Source of the DNA: Ancylobacter pratisalsi
GTDB lineage: Bacteria; Pseudomonadota; Alphaproteobacteria; Rhizobiales; Xanthobacteraceae
Length of the DNA: 64,000 nt
Direction: 5' to 3'
Assembly: GCF_010669125.1 (NCBI RefSeq)
Contig: NZ_CP048630.1
Span: 2,182,001-2,246,000, forward strand
A program made the position numbers and the translations under genes. The notes under the pieces were generated by a model that saw only the letters and a list, made by a program, of their open reading frames with translations, was not told the DNA's origin and ran no database searches. The stretch's first letter is position 1; the number at the start of each line of letters is the position of its first letter. Of this stretch, positions 17,778 through 26,575 are shown piece by piece.

Positions 17778-17803
17778 GGCGGTTGCGGCTCCGTTGCGGC
17801 GCG

Positions 17804-18007
17804 TCAGCCGTGGTTCATGAGGATGATGGTCGCCAGCACGAAGCAGAGCGCCACCGCCTGCAGCAGCACGCGCCACTGCATCAGCTTCTGCGATCGGAGC
17901 GGGGAGCCTCCCCGCGCCATGTTGGTCAGGCCCAGAATGAGCACGACGGCGACCGCGCCCAGCGCGATCGGCAGGATGACGAATTTGGCGATGGTCACGA
18001 GATCCAT
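17804..18007 (-). CDS. Small twin-transmembrane protein, HIG1-domain-like
   Basis: A 67-residue protein with two hydrophobic helices (residues ~8-28 and ~46-64) around a short basic loop (RGGSPLRSQKLMQWRVLLQ), matching the bacterial HIG1/hypoxia-induced-protein pattern. Mitochondrial relatives stabilise respiratory complexes; the bacterial role is not established. It is 26 nt upstream of the adenosyltransferase gene, an arrangement common in Rhizobiales. The start at 18007 begins MDLVTIAKFVILP, with GGGAGAG just upstream. It is hidden within a longer frame whose upstream part is noncoding. Confidence 0.8.
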   Translation of the reverse strand: MDLVTIAKFVILPIALGAVAVVLILGLTNMARGGSPLRSQKLMQWRVLLQAVALCFVLATIILMNHG

Positions 18008-18084
18008 CGGGCTCTCCCGCGGCTCGGCGACGAACTGGCTCGGCCAGGGTCTGCCCTTATCGGATCGGTTTGGGTTAATCCAGC

Positions 18085-18561
18085 TCAGTTCATGGCGACA
18101 ATGGCAGCATTCAGCGCCAGCGCATAGGACACCCAGACCAGATAGGGCGCCATGAGCCAGGCCGCTATGCGGTCGATCCGCGCGCAGGCCAGAATGGTGG
18201 CGAGGATCGCGATCCACAGCATCACGATCACCGCCAGCGCCCAGACGATGGCTTCCAGGCCGAAGAACACCTGCGACCACACGGCGTTCAGCGCGAGCTG
18301 GACCAGCCACAGCACGACCGCAAGGCGGCGGTGGGACGAGGGCGCGTGGAGCTGCCACAGCCGCCACAGGGTCACGGCCATCAGAACGTAGAGCGTGGTC
18401 CAGACGATCGGGAACACCGCGTCCGGCGGTGTCCAGGAGGGCTTGGCGAGGGTCGCGTACCAGGTCGGGATCTGGGGGGTGGTAGCCAGTGAGCCCAGCG
18501 CCCCGACCGCGAGGCAGAGCCCCACCGCCAGGACGAGGCGGAAGAAGGACAGGGTCTTCAT
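18085..18561 (-). CDS. tspO: TspO/MBR-family tryptophan-rich sensory protein
   Basis: A 158-residue five-helix membrane protein of the TspO family, which binds porphyrins and, in Rhodobacter, modulates oxygen-dependent tetrapyrrole gene expression. Signature segments are PTWYATLAKPSWTPPDAVFP and VWTTLYVLMAVTLWRLWQ, WLVQLALNAVWSQVFFGLE and APYLVWVSYALALNAAI. The start follows GGGAGACG. It lies 77 nt upstream of the HIG1-like gene in the same direction and may be the first gene of that operon. Most of the 337-bp gap upstream is noncoding. Confidence 0.93.
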   Translation of the reverse strand: MKTLSFFRLVLAVGLCLAVGALGSLATTPQIPTWYATLAKPSWTPPDAVFPIVWTTLYVLMAVTLWRLWQLHAPSSHRRLAVVLWLVQLALNAVWSQVFFGLEAIVWALAVIVMLWIAILATILACARIDRIAAWLMAPYLVWVSYALALNAAIVAMN

Positions 18562-18898
18562 CGGGCGTCTCCCGTGCTGATTCGCTGCGGTGCAGACCCT
18601 TTATACGCGGCGCGCCAGCGCTGCGGATGTCCTCGCCGTCACTGACACCGTCCATTTCGCGGCTCTCGGCGATGAGTGCCGTTGATGAGACCGCGAACCG
18701 AGGGGATGGAGACGGTGTGCCCCGGCGTGGCGCAACGCCCCAGGGGAGGCGCGTCGGTCGCGGCCGCGCGGGGCCGGCCCCTTCTTCTGTCAAGAAAAAC
18801 CCCGCCGGGAAGCCGGCGGGGTGTCGAATGTCTTCGCTGGGATACGTCTTCGTTTGGACACGCGCCGAAGCTGGATCCGTTCCCGCGCCTCGGGCCCA
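18562..18898. other. Intergenic region upstream of tspO
   Basis: This 337-bp stretch holds no gene I can support. Its right half contains the terminator of the host-attachment gene. The tspO promoter should lie near 18570-18640, but I see no unambiguous -35/-10 pair. Confidence 0.5.
18792..18821 (-). terminator. Intrinsic terminator of the host-attachment-type gene
   Basis: CCCCGCCGG (18800-18808) pairs perfectly with CCGGCGGGG (18813-18821) around GAAG. On the minus strand the stem is followed by TTTTTCTT (complement of 18792-18799). It lies 78 bp past the stop codon of the minus-strand gene ending at 18899. Confidence 0.88.
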
Positions 18899-19357
18899 TC
18901 AGGCGGCGAGGTGCTTTTCGATCTCGTAGACCGGCAGCTTGACCATGTCGCGATCGACCTCGGCGGTGATCGCGGTCTTCAGCGCCGGACTGTAGAGCGG
19001 GCGCAGCACGCCCAGCGCGCGCGGGGCGGCGACGATGACGAGCGACTGCGCTTCGCCCGCCGTGAGGGCCGCGTCGAGCTTGCCGGCCAGGTCGCGCAGG
19101 AAGTCGCGTTCGGCCTCGTCATGCCAGTCGGTCGGCTCCACCGAGGAGCGCGCGGGGCTCGCGGACTGGTGCACCCGGCCGGGCGCGTCCGTGCCCTGCG
19201 CGCTCGTCGGCGGATTCTCCTGCTCGTACACCAGATGGGTGCGCAGATTGGGGAAGGTGGCGTCGCCCTTGTTGCACAGGATCAGCGCCTTGCGCCCGTC
19301 GCACACCACGACCCATGCGCCGGCTTCGATCTTGATCTTGTCGTAACTGGTGCTCAT
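18899..19357 (-). CDS. Host-attachment protein family (AtsE-like)
   Basis: A 152-residue soluble protein of the 'protein required for attachment to host cells' family. Typical segments are AGAWVVVCDGRKALILCNKGD at residues ~12-32, a Glu/Asp-rich middle (TDWHDEAERDFLRDLAGKLD) and IVAAPRALGVLRPLYSP, with the usual KLPVYEIEKHLA end. The molecular role is poorly defined; the fold resembles translation-termination-factor-like domains. AGGAGG sits 6 nt before the ATG. An FNR/FixK-type box lies 58-71 bp upstream, so oxygen-responsive expression is possible. It is followed by a strong terminator and so is probably monocistronic. Confidence 0.85.
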   Translation of the reverse strand: MSTSYDKIKIEAGAWVVVCDGRKALILCNKGDATFPNLRTHLVYEQENPPTSAQGTDAPGRVHQSASPARSSVEPTDWHDEAERDFLRDLAGKLDAALTAGEAQSLVIVAAPRALGVLRPLYSPALKTAITAEVDRDMVKLPVYEIEKHLAA

Positions 19358-19414
19358 TGCACGCCTCCTTCGAACTTTACGCGTCATTTGGCGCACGGCT
19401 GATGCCGGCGCGCC

Positions 19415-19428
19415 TTGACCCTGGTCAA
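19415..19428 (-). promoter_or_regulatory. FNR/FixK-type box upstream of the host-attachment-type gene
   Basis: TTGACCCTGGTCAA matches TTGA-N6-TCAA, the core shared by FNR, FixK and DNR regulators. The symmetry extends to CTTGACC-CT-GGTCAAG (19414-19429). The dyad centre is about 64 bp from the start codon, so a class II position (-41.5) would leave a leader of about 23 nt. Confidence 0.55.
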
Positions 19429-19485
19429 GCGCGAGAGGGGCTCCGAAGTTCCGGTCGAGTGGGGGAATTGAGCCGAAGCGGGCGG

Positions 19486-20319
19486 CTAGAGCCGGCCTTC
19501 GCGGGAGCGGCGCATCGCCGCGTTCAGTTCGCCGCCATAAACGAAGATCGAGGCGGTGGTGTAGAGGAAGACCAGCGCGATCATAACCGAGGCGAGGCCC
19601 GCATAAGTGGTGACGTAGTTTCCGGCGAACTCGGCGAGATAGCGGCCGAAGGCGGCACCGGCCGCCAGCCACAGGCCGAGCGTGACCAGGATGCCGGGTG
19701 CCACCTCGGCCAGGGTGCGCCGCCCGGCCGGCAGCCACATATGCGCCACCACCAGGGCGACGATCAGGATGGCCGAAGTCGCCGCGTAGCGCAGGAAGGT
19801 GATGATCCATCCGAAGGGCTGCAGCGCCGGCACCCATCTCACCGCCGCCAGCCACAGCACCGGGCCGAGCACGACCAGAAACGACAGCGCCAGCAGGCCG
19901 GCGGCGCCGACCACGACATAGCCGATCGATTCGAGGCGCAGCCAGTACCAGGCACGGCTCTCGCGTACGCCATAGGCGCGGTTGAGCCCGATGCGCAGGC
20001 TCTCGATGCCGTTGGAAGAGAAGTAGAGTGCCAGAATGACACCGAAGGTCAGCACATCCGTGCGGACCTGGGTCAGCACGTTGCGGATCTCGCTGCCGAT
20101 CGGGGCCGCGACCTGCGACGGCCAGGCTTCCAGCATCAGCTGGACCGTTTCGTCGGCGAGATTCTTGAAGTCGAAGAAGGCCGCCAGCGAGGTCACGAAA
20201 ATGAGAAAGGGGAACAGCGACATCAGCGCGGAGAGCGCAATGTGGCTCGAAATGGCCCAGCCGTCGTCCTCGACGAAGCGCCAGAAGGCGTCCCAGGCGA
20301 TGTCGAAGACACGAATCAA
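19486..20319 (-). CDS. YihY/BrkB-family inner-membrane protein
   Basis: A 277-residue membrane protein with about six hydrophobic segments, including ALSALMSLFPFLIFVTSLAAFF, LAEVAPGILVTLGLWLAAGAAFG and VMIALVFLYTTASIFVYGGELNA, which are diagnostic of YihY/BrkB. The family was once called ribonuclease BN; its actual function is unclear. The TTG at 20319 is chosen because AAGGAG lies 10 nt upstream and the family begins near IRVFDIAWDAFWRF; the frame stays open to 20484 without a better start. Four tandem 11-bp repeats lie 69-112 bp upstream. Confidence 0.86.
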   Translation of the reverse strand: MIRVFDIAWDAFWRFVEDDGWAISSHIALSALMSLFPFLIFVTSLAAFFDFKNLADETVQLMLEAWPSQVAAPIGSEIRNVLTQVRTDVLTFGVILALYFSSNGIESLRIGLNRAYGVRESRAWYWLRLESIGYVVVGAAGLLALSFLVVLGPVLWLAAVRWVPALQPFGWIITFLRYAATSAILIVALVVAHMWLPAGRRTLAEVAPGILVTLGLWLAAGAAFGRYLAEFAGNYVTTYAGLASVMIALVFLYTTASIFVYGGELNAAMRRSREGRL

Positions 20320-20387
20320 GACGGCCAGTCTCCTTCGGTGAAGCAGGCGATGATGCGTCACATCGGACGTCGGGGCGCAAATGGCAA

Positions 20388-20431
20388 GTCCGGGGCACGT
20401 CCGGTGCAGGTCCGGGACCGATCCGGGGCAC
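20388..20431. repeat. Four-copy 11-bp tandem repeat between brkB and proA
   Basis: Four consecutive units fill 44 bp exactly: GTCCGGGGCAC, GTCCGGTGCAG, GTCCGGGACCG and ATCCGGGGCAC. All share TCCGG at positions 2-6. Eleven bases is close to one helical turn, so the repeats face the same side of the DNA. The array is noncoding if brkB starts at 20319 and proA at 20604. Confidence 0.75.
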
Positions 20432-20511
20432 GCCTGCGGTCGGCAAACCGCTCTCCAGGCGGCCCTGTGGAAAGCCGCGCGCAACCGTCGACGGAGCCCT
20501 GCGAATTCGCT

Positions 20512-20539
20512 TTGGCGTGGAATGCCCAGGTTGTGATAG
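20512..20539 (+). promoter_or_regulatory. Possible proA promoter
   Basis: TTGGCG (20512-20517) and TGATAG (20534-20539) are separated by 16 bp, about 65 bp before the proA start. This is the best sigma-70-like pair in the gap, but it is only a moderate match. Confidence 0.35.
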
Positions 20540-20603
20540 ACAGGGCGCCCGTTTCGTGACCCTTCCGTGAACCCGCTCTAGCGAACTGCCCCGAGTATCC
20601 GCC

Positions 20604-21938
20604 ATGTCCGCCGCCCTTTCGCATCTGCGTGCCGCTCCCACCGCCGAGGATCGCTCCGGCGGGCCGGCGCGTGCGCCGGAGGATGTCGGCGCGCTGATGG
20701 CCGAGATCGGCGTCCGTGCCCGTGCGGCCGCCCGCGTGCTGGCCACCGCGCCGGCGGCGGTTAAGCAGGCGGGCCTGATCGCCGCCGCGAGTGCCATTCG
20801 CCGCGAGGCGGAGACGATCCTCGCCGCCAATGCCGAGGACGTCGCCGCCGCCAAGGCCTCCGGCATGGGCGCCTCCATGCTCGACCGCCTCACCCTCACC
20901 GCCGATCGCCTTGAAGCGACGGCGCGCGGTGTTGAGGAGATCGCCGCCCTTGCCGACCCGGTGGGCACGGTAACCGAGAGCTGGGAGCGCCCGAACGGCC
21001 TGAAGCTGGAGCGCGTGCGCACCCCGCTCGGCGTCGTTGGCGTGATCTATGAGAGCCGTCCCAACGTCACCGCCGATGCCGGGAGCCTGTGCCTCAAGGC
21101 CGGAAATGCGGTGATCCTGCGTGGCGGCTCGGACAGCTTCCATTCCAGCCGGGCGATCCATGCCGCAATGGTGAGGGGCCTGGTCTCGGCGGGCCTGCCG
21201 GCGGATGCGATCCAGCTCGTTCCCACTCGCGACCGCGCGGCGGTGGGCGAGATGTTGGCCGGGCTCGGCGGCAATGTGGATGTGATCGTGCCGCGCGGGG
21301 GCAAAAGCCTGGTGGCGCGGGTGCAGAGCGAGGCCCGAGTGCCGGTGTTCGCGCATCTGGAAGGGCTCGTTCACATCTATATCGACAAGGACGCCGATCT
21401 GGACAAGGCGATCGGCATCGTGCGCAACGCCAAGCTGCGCCGTACCAGCGTCTGCGGGGCGGCCGAGACGCTTCTGATCGATCGTGCCGGATCCGACACG
21501 CTCCTCGCGCCGCTGGTCACCATGCTGCTTGATGAGGGCTGCGCCGTGCGCGGCGACGCGGCGGTGCAGGCGGTCGATCCGCGCGTCGCCGCCGCGAGCG
21601 AGGAGGACTGGCGCACCGAGTATCTCGACGCGGTGATCGCGGCGAAGCTGGTGGACGGCGTGAAGGACGCGATCGATCACATCGAGACCTATGGCTCGCA
21701 CCACACCGACGCCGTCGTGACCGAGAATCAGGCGGTGGCGGAAGCCTTCCTTGCCGAGGTCGATTCAGCCATCGTCATGCACAACGCCTCGACCCAGTTC
21801 GCCGATGGCGGCGAGTTCGGGTTCGGTGGCGAGATCGGCATTGCCACCGGGCGGATGCATGCGCGCGGGCCGGTGGGCGCCGAACAGCTCACCTCGTTCA
21901 AGTATCGGGTGCGCGGCACCGGCCAGATCCGGCCGTGA
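20604..21938 (+). CDS. proA: Glutamate-5-semialdehyde dehydrogenase (gamma-glutamyl phosphate reductase)
   Basis: A 444-residue aldehyde-dehydrogenase-superfamily enzyme that reduces gamma-glutamyl phosphate to glutamate-5-semialdehyde in proline synthesis. Key motifs are [31 protein letters not shown] split across residues ~150-180, VPRGGKSLV and the catalytic Cys in [17 protein letters not shown]-terminal [17 protein letters not shown] segment follows. About 28 residues precede the conserved start, so a later ATG at 20697 is possible. It overlaps nadD by 4 bp (GTGA). proB, often upstream in this block, is not in the window. Confidence 0.96.
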   Translation: MSAALSHLRAAPTAEDRSGGPARAPEDVGALMAEIGVRARAAARVLATAPAAVKQAGLIAAASAIRREAETILAANAEDVAAAKASGMGASMLDRLTLTADRLEATARGVEEIAALADPVGTVTESWERPNGLKLERVRTPLGVVGVIYESRPNVTADAGSLCLKAGNAVILRGGSDSFHSSRAIHAAMVRGLVSAGLPADAIQLVPTRDRAAVGEMLAGLGGNVDVIVPRGGKSLVARVQSEARVPVFAHLEGLVHIYIDKDADLDKAIGIVRNAKLRRTSVCGAAETLLIDRAGSDTLLAPLVTMLLDEGCAVRGDAAVQAVDPRVAAASEEDWRTEYLDAVIAAKLVDGVKDAIDHIETYGSHHTDAVVTENQAVAEAFLAEVDSAIVMHNASTQFADGGEFGFGGEIGIATGRMHARGPVGAEQLTSFKYRVRGTGQIRP

Positions 21939-22561
21939 GTCCGGCGTCGCCGGCGTCGCAGACCCGCATTCCCCCCTTGGCCGCGGGCATGCGGATCGGG
22001 CTTTACGGGGGCAGTTTCAACCCGCCCCATGCGGCGCATCGCGCGGCGAGCCTGCTGGCGCTGAAGCGGCTCGGGCTTGATCAGGTCTGGTGGCTGGTCA
22101 CGCCCGGCAACCCGCTGAAGGACAATAACGGCCTGCCGCCACTTGCCGAACGGCTTGGTGCGGCGCGCCGGGTGGCGAACCATCCCCGCCTGGTGCCCAC
22201 CGGGCTCGAGGTGGGGCTGGGCACACGCTACAGCCACGACACCGTGGCGGCGCTCACGCGGCGCTTCCCGCGGGTGCGCTTCGTGTGGTTGATGGGGGCG
22301 GACAATCTTGCCTCCTTCGACCGCTGGCAGCGCTGGAAGGACATTGCGGAACTTGTGCCGATCGCGGTCATCGACCGGCCCGGCTGCACCTTTCCCGCGA
22401 TCGCCTCGCCAGCCGCGACCGCGCTCCGGCGCTGGCGGATCGGCGAGGAAGACGCTGGTCGCCTCACGACCGTCAAGCCGCCCGCGTGGGTGTTTCTTCA
22501 CGGCCTGAAGTCACCGCTTTCCTCGACGCAGCTGCGTGCGGCGGCGTCGAGAAATGACTGA
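21935..22561 (+). CDS. nadD: Nicotinate-nucleotide adenylyltransferase
   Basis: A 208-residue nucleotidyltransferase that joins ATP and nicotinate mononucleotide to form deamido-NAD. The nucleotidyltransferase motif [14 protein letters not shown] lies near residue 22, then [12 protein letters not shown] and [15 protein letters not shown], and the C-terminal motif is SSTQLRAA (usually SST.IR). The GTG start at 21935 overlaps the proA TGA, so translation is coupled. It leads into rsfS in the standard alphaproteobacterial order. Confidence 0.95.
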   Translation: MSPASPASQTRIPPLAAGMRIGLYGGSFNPPHAAHRAASLLALKRLGLDQVWWLVTPGNPLKDNNGLPPLAERLGAARRVANHPRLVPTGLEVGLGTRYSHDTVAALTRRFPRVRFVWLMGADNLASFDRWQRWKDIAELVPIAVIDRPGCTFPAIASPAATALRRWRIGEEDAGRLTTVKPPAWVFLHGLKSPLSSTQLRAAASRND

Positions 22562-22586
22562 CGAAACAGCACTCGCTGGTCGATGG

Positions 22587-22616
22587 TTGAAAAAGCAACC
22601 GTTTCGGCCTTATCTT
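22587..22616 (+). promoter_or_regulatory. Possible rsfS-rlmH promoter
   Basis: TTGAAA (22587-22592) and TATCTT (22611-22616) are separated by 18 bp in an AT-rich dip between nadD and rsfS. A transcript starting near 22623 would give a leader of about 23 nt to the GTG at 22646. Confidence 0.45.
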
Positions 22617-22645
22617 AACAAGGTATCAACGGCGGAAAGTCCGTC

Positions 22646-23104
22646 GTGATCATTGCCAAAATGTCGAGAGGATCCGGACCCCTGTCCACCATGGCGCTCT
22701 CAGCAGCCGCCTCCACCCCGGCGACTGCACCCGTCTCCGAACCGCGTTACGACGCTGAGGAGATTCTGGCCCTCGCTCTGGCCCGTCTTGAAGACGACAA
22801 GGCCGAGGACATCATTCACATCGAACTGCGCGGCAAGACGACCATCGCCGATTACATGGTGGTGGCCACTGGCCGTTCCCAGCGTCATGTCGGCGCTCTC
22901 GCGGAGCACCTCGCCGAAGCGTTCAAGGCGCGCGGCGTGAAGGGGGTGCGCATCGAGGGCCTGCCGGCGGCCGACTGGGTGCTGATCGATGCCAGCGATG
23001 TCATCGTCCACATCTTCCAGCCGGAAGTGCGGGGCTTCTACAATATCGAGAAGATGTGGTCGGGCGCCCTCGCGGGCGGGTCGGCACGCACGACGCGCGA
23101 CTGA
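22646..23104 (+). CDS. rsfS: Ribosome silencing factor RsfS (RsfA/Iojap family)
   Basis: Up to 152 residues. The RsfS core spans ~39-140, with [38 protein letters not shown] and [26 protein letters not shown]. It binds ribosomal protein L14 and blocks subunit joining in starvation. The start is uncertain: GTG 22646 has GGAAAG 7 nt upstream, while ATGs at 22661 and 22691 are also in frame. The core is unaffected by the choice. It is followed 10 nt later by rlmH. Confidence 0.93.
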   Translation: MIIAKMSRGSGPLSTMALSAAASTPATAPVSEPRYDAEEILALALARLEDDKAEDIIHIELRGKTTIADYMVVATGRSQRHVGALAEHLAEAFKARGVKGVRIEGLPAADWVLIDASDVIVHIFQPEVRGFYNIEKMWSGALAGGSARTTRD

Positions 23105-23114
23105 GTCGCGAAGG

Positions 23115-23597
23115 GTGAGGCTGCTGGTTGTTGCGGTGGGCCGGATGAAGACCGGGCCCGAGCGAGAGCTCTGTGCGCGTTATCTCGACCGCGCCTCGAA
23201 GTCCGGACGCGCCCTCGGGTTGTCCGGCCCGGATGTGGTCGAGATCGCGGAAAGCGCCGCCCGCCGCCCCGAGGACCGCATGGCCGACGAGGGTGTGGGG
23301 CTGATTGCCGCGCTTCCGGGCGAGATGGCGGTTCTCGCGCTTGATCCGCGCGGGTCGGAAGTCAGCAGCGAACAGCTCGCCGCCGATGTCGCCGGCCTGC
23401 GCGATCGTGGCGTGCGGGCGCTGTCCTTCGTCATCGGTGGCGCCGATGGCCTCAGCGAGGCGGCGCGGGGGCGCGCGGACCGGCTGATCGCCTTCGGACG
23501 CGCCACCTTTCCGCACCAGCTGGTTCGGGTGATGATGGCCGAGCAGATCTACCGCGTGACCACGATCCTCTCCGGCCATCCCTATCACAAGGGCTGA
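23115..23597 (+). CDS. rlmH: 23S rRNA (pseudouridine1915-N3)-methyltransferase
   Basis: A 160-residue SPOUT methyltransferase that methylates pseudouridine 1915 in helix 69 of 23S rRNA using S-adenosylmethionine. It begins [19 protein letters not shown]. The knotted SAM-binding motif is [14 protein letters not shown] near residue 108, and it ends [21 protein letters not shown], the family's conserved C-terminus. The GTG start at 23115 gives the family's standard length; the open frame extends upstream into rsfS but is not homologous there. Confidence 0.96.
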   Translation: MRLLVVAVGRMKTGPERELCARYLDRASKSGRALGLSGPDVVEIAESAARRPEDRMADEGVGLIAALPGEMAVLALDPRGSEVSSEQLAADVAGLRDRGVRALSFVIGGADGLSEAARGRADRLIAFGRATFPHQLVRVMMAEQIYRVTTILSGHPYHKG

Positions 23598-23728
23598 TAG
23601 ACGGGGACGGCCCGTGTCTTGCTAAGGACTTGTTAACCAGCCCGATCGTCCCTTGGCTCCGTTCGACCCCGGCATCTGTTCGACCCTTGCCTACGATCGT
23701 CCCGTCTTCCCGATCGCTCCTTGCCCCG

Positions 23729-25093
23729 ATGTGCCCAGCCGCAATGCTCACCGGCCCCGCCTTCCCCCGCTTCCTCGCCCGCCGTGCCTTGCCGCGCGGG
23801 GCGCGGCATGCCGTGGCGGTCGCGATGGCCGCGGGGTGGCTGGCCTCGGCCGCCCCGCTTCTCGCCCAGTCGCCCGAGGGGCCGCAGGACGCCGCCGCCA
23901 AGCACCAGCAGCGGATCGAGGAGCTCGACGCCGATCTCAAGGGCAGCACGGCCGAGCAGCAGCGCCTGGCCGCCGAGATCGCCAACCTCAAGGGCGACCG
24001 TGCCAAGCTGAACGCGGCGCTGCTCGACACCGCCCAGAAGGTCCGCGATGTCGAGAACAAGCTCGATGCCAGCGAGCAGCGCCTGCTCCAGCTCGGCCGC
24101 GAGGCGTCGGACATCCGCGAATCACTCGATGCGCGCCGCTCGGTTCTGGCCGAGGTGCTGGGCGGGCTGGTGCGTCTCGGTCGCCGCCCGCCCCCGGCCT
24201 TGCTCGTGCGTCCCGACGACGCGCTGCAGTCGGTGCGCTCGGCCATGCTGCTCGGCGCGGTGCTGCCGGAGCTGAAGGCGGAGACCGAGCTTCTTGCCAG
24301 CGAACTCGCGGCGCAGGAGCGGGTGAGGCAGGAGACGGCCCGCGAGCGCGACGCTCTCGCAGAATTGAAAGACAGCCTCGCCGGGGAACGCCGGCGCACG
24401 GCGGCGCTGATCGACGAGCGCCAGAAGTCGCTGGAGGCGGGCGAGGCGGCGCTGGTGAGCGAGCGTCAGCGTGCCGACGTGCTGGCCGCCGAGGCGAGCA
24501 ATGTGCGCGACCTGCTGGCGCGCGTGGAGACCGAGATCGCCGCCTCGCGCAAGGCCGCCGAAGCGGCCCGGGCCTCGCAGAACAAGGCGCCGCAAGGCCC
24601 GGCCGATCGTCTCGCGGCGCTGCAGGATCCCGGCCGGTTGACCCCCGGTATCCCCTTTATCGACGCCAAGGGCCTGCTTCCCCTGCCGGCGGGCGGTACC
24701 GTGCTCAAGGCGTTCGGTGCCGAGGATGGTTATGGCGGGCAGGAGAAGGGCGTTTCCTTCGGCACCCGCGTCGAGGCCCAGGTCGCCGCACCCAGCGATG
24801 GCTGGGTGGTCTATGCGGGCCCTTTCCGCTCCTACGGACAGCTATTGATCATCAATGCCGGCGGCGGATACCATATTCTTTTGGCGGGAATGGATAAGAT
24901 AACCGTGGAGCTTGGCCAGTTCGTGCTGTCAGGCGAACCGGTGGCGGTAATGGGGCAGGGGCCACAATTGGTGTCGTCGGTCGGCCTTGGAACCGCCCAA
25001 CCCATTCTTTACGTCGAGTTCCGCAAGGACGGAATTTCGATTGACCCAACCCCTTGGTGGGCGACGAGCGAGAGCGAGAAGGCACGCGGATGA
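23729..25093 (+). CDS. envC: EnvC-like murein hydrolase activator with degenerate LytM (M23) domain
   Basis: About 454 residues. A signal-peptide-like N-terminus ends near AAPLLAQ. A long coiled coil follows (~50-290, rich in Lys/Glu/Gln with repeated LAAE and RDV patterns), then a C-terminal LytM/M23 domain. Zinc ligands are missing: the HxGxD region reads GYGGQEKGVSFG, the second motif GYHILLAGM lacks the catalytic His, and the HxH motif is replaced by PILYVEFR. That is expected for EnvC, which activates septal amidases rather than cutting peptidoglycan. The start is uncertain (ATG 23729 or 23744). ctpA overlaps it by 4 bp. Confidence 0.88.
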   Translation: MCPAAMLTGPAFPRFLARRALPRGARHAVAVAMAAGWLASAAPLLAQSPEGPQDAAAKHQQRIEELDADLKGSTAEQQRLAAEIANLKGDRAKLNAALLDTAQKVRDVENKLDASEQRLLQLGREASDIRESLDARRSVLAEVLGGLVRLGRRPPPALLVRPDDALQSVRSAMLLGAVLPELKAETELLASELAAQERVRQETARERDALAELKDSLAGERRRTAALIDERQKSLEAGEAALVSERQRADVLAAEASNVRDLLARVETEIAASRKAAEAARASQNKAPQGPADRLAALQDPGRLTPGIPFIDAKGLLPLPAGGTVLKAFGAEDGYGGQEKGVSFGTRVEAQVAAPSDGWVVYAGPFRSYGQLLIINAGGGYHILLAGMDKITVELGQFVLSGEPVAVMGQGPQLVSSVGLGTAQPILYVEFRKDGISIDPTPWWATSESEKARG

Positions 25094-26439
25094 TGCGCAG
25101 GACGTCAGTGTTTCTCATTGGAGCGGCGGCCGGCGCGCTTGTCGCGGTCGGCGCCACTCAGCCGCGGCTGCTATTGCAGCCGACGCAGGCCATGGCGGCC
25201 GCTTCCGATACCTATCGGCAGCTAAACCTGTTCGGTGATGTCTTCGAGCGCGTGCGCGCCGACTATGTCGAGAAGCCCGACGACGCCAAGCTGATCGAGG
25301 CGGCGATCAACGGGATGCTGTCCTCGCTGGATCCGCACTCCACCTACATGGATGCGAAAGACTTCCGCGACATGCAGGTGCAGACCCGCGGCCAGTTCGG
25401 CGGCCTCGGCATCGAGGTCACGATGGAGGACGGTCTCGTCAAGGTCGTGGCGCCGATCGACGATACCCCCGCTGCAAAGGCCGGCGTTCAGGCCGGCGAC
25501 CTGATCACCAAGCTCGATGGCGATGAGGTCAAGGGCCTCACGCTGAGCCAGGCGGTCGAGAAGATGCGCGGCGCCGTGGCGACGCCGATCAAGCTCACCA
25601 TCATCCGCAAGGGTCAGGACAAGCCGCTTGAGCTGACGCTGACCCGCGACATCATCAACATCAAGTCGGTCCGCGCGCGGGTCGAGGATGGCGATATCGG
25701 CTATATCCGCATCACGTCTTTCAGCGAGCAGACCGGCGACGGCCTGAAGAAGGCGATCGAGGATCTGACCAAGCAGATCGGCGAGGACAAGCTCAAGGGC
25801 TTCATCGTCGACCTGCGCAACAACCCGGGCGGGTTGCTGGATCAGGCGATCGAGGTTTCCGACACCTTCCTCGATCGTGGCGAGATCGTATCGACGCGCG
25901 GTCGCGAGGCTGACGAGACCGAGCGGCGCAATGCCCGTCCCGGCGATCTTGCCAAGGGCAAGCCCGTGATCGTGCTGATCAATGGCGGCTCGGCGTCGGC
26001 GTCGGAAATCGTGGCTGGTGCCCTTCAGGATCACAAGCGCGCCACCATCCTAGGCTCGCTGTCGTTCGGCAAGGGCTCGGTGCAGACGGTGATCCCGGTC
26101 TCCGGCAATGCGGCGATCAAGCTGACCACGGCGCGCTACTACACGCCGTCGGGCCGTTCGATCCAGGCCAAGGGCATCTCTCCCGACATCGAGCTGGTGC
26201 AGGACGTGCCGGCCGAGGTGAAGGAGAAGGCCGAGGCCGCGGGTGTCGAGATGACGCGCGGCGAGGCCTCGCTCAAGGGCCACCTGAAGAACGGCGAGGA
26301 CGAGAAGACCGGTTCGCCGGCCTATGTGCCGCCGGATCCGAAGGACGACACCCAGCTCAAGCTGGCGATCGACCTGATCCAGGGCGTGCAGAAGAACGCC
26401 GCCTATCCGGCCGATCCGAAGGCGGCCGTTCCGAACTGA
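25090..26439 (+). CDS. ctpA: Carboxy-terminal processing peptidase (S41 family)
   Basis: A 449-residue periplasmic S41 protease. It has a signal/anchor at ~8-28, a PDZ domain around residues 95-180 (GGLGIEVTMEDGLVKVVAPIDD), and a catalytic domain with Ser in NGGSASASEIVAGALQDH and the general-base Lys in SFGKGSVQT. It trims C-termini of periplasmic proteins, including cell-wall enzymes. It begins inside the envC stop codon (ATGA), so the two are co-translated. An ATG three bases later is an alternative. It is followed by an intrinsic terminator. Confidence 0.95.
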   Translation: MMRRTSVFLIGAAAGALVAVGATQPRLLLQPTQAMAAASDTYRQLNLFGDVFERVRADYVEKPDDAKLIEAAINGMLSSLDPHSTYMDAKDFRDMQVQTRGQFGGLGIEVTMEDGLVKVVAPIDDTPAAKAGVQAGDLITKLDGDEVKGLTLSQAVEKMRGAVATPIKLTIIRKGQDKPLELTLTRDIINIKSVRARVEDGDIGYIRITSFSEQTGDGLKKAIEDLTKQIGEDKLKGFIVDLRNNPGGLLDQAIEVSDTFLDRGEIVSTRGREADETERRNARPGDLAKGKPVIVLINGGSASASEIVAGALQDHKRATILGSLSFGKGSVQTVIPVSGNAAIKLTTARYYTPSGRSIQAKGISPDIELVQDVPAEVKEKAEAAGVEMTRGEASLKGHLKNGEDEKTGSPAYVPPDPKDDTQLKLAIDLIQGVQKNAAYPADPKAAVPN

Positions 26440-26471
26440 GGCGACCCCTCACATTCGACCGCTCATTGATG

Positions 26472-26498
26472 AAACCCCGCCGCGAGGCGGGGTTTTTT
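26472..26498 (+). terminator. Intrinsic terminator after ctpA
   Basis: AAACCCCGCC (26472-26481) and GGCGGGGTTT (26486-26495) form a hairpin with a GCGA loop, followed by a run of six T. It lies 32 bp after the ctpA stop. Confidence 0.92.
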
Positions 26499-26575
26499 CA
26501 TGGGTGAGGCGCGCTGTCGCGCGAACACCGCCGAATTGCCGCGATGCTGCCTTGGTCGGCGTCGACAAGGGCAGC

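Noticed and set aside
22585..22600. Hairpin GGTTG-AAAAAG-CAACC after nadD as a terminator
   Set aside because: Only 5 bp of stem and no T-run, and it overlaps the better-supported rsfS promoter.
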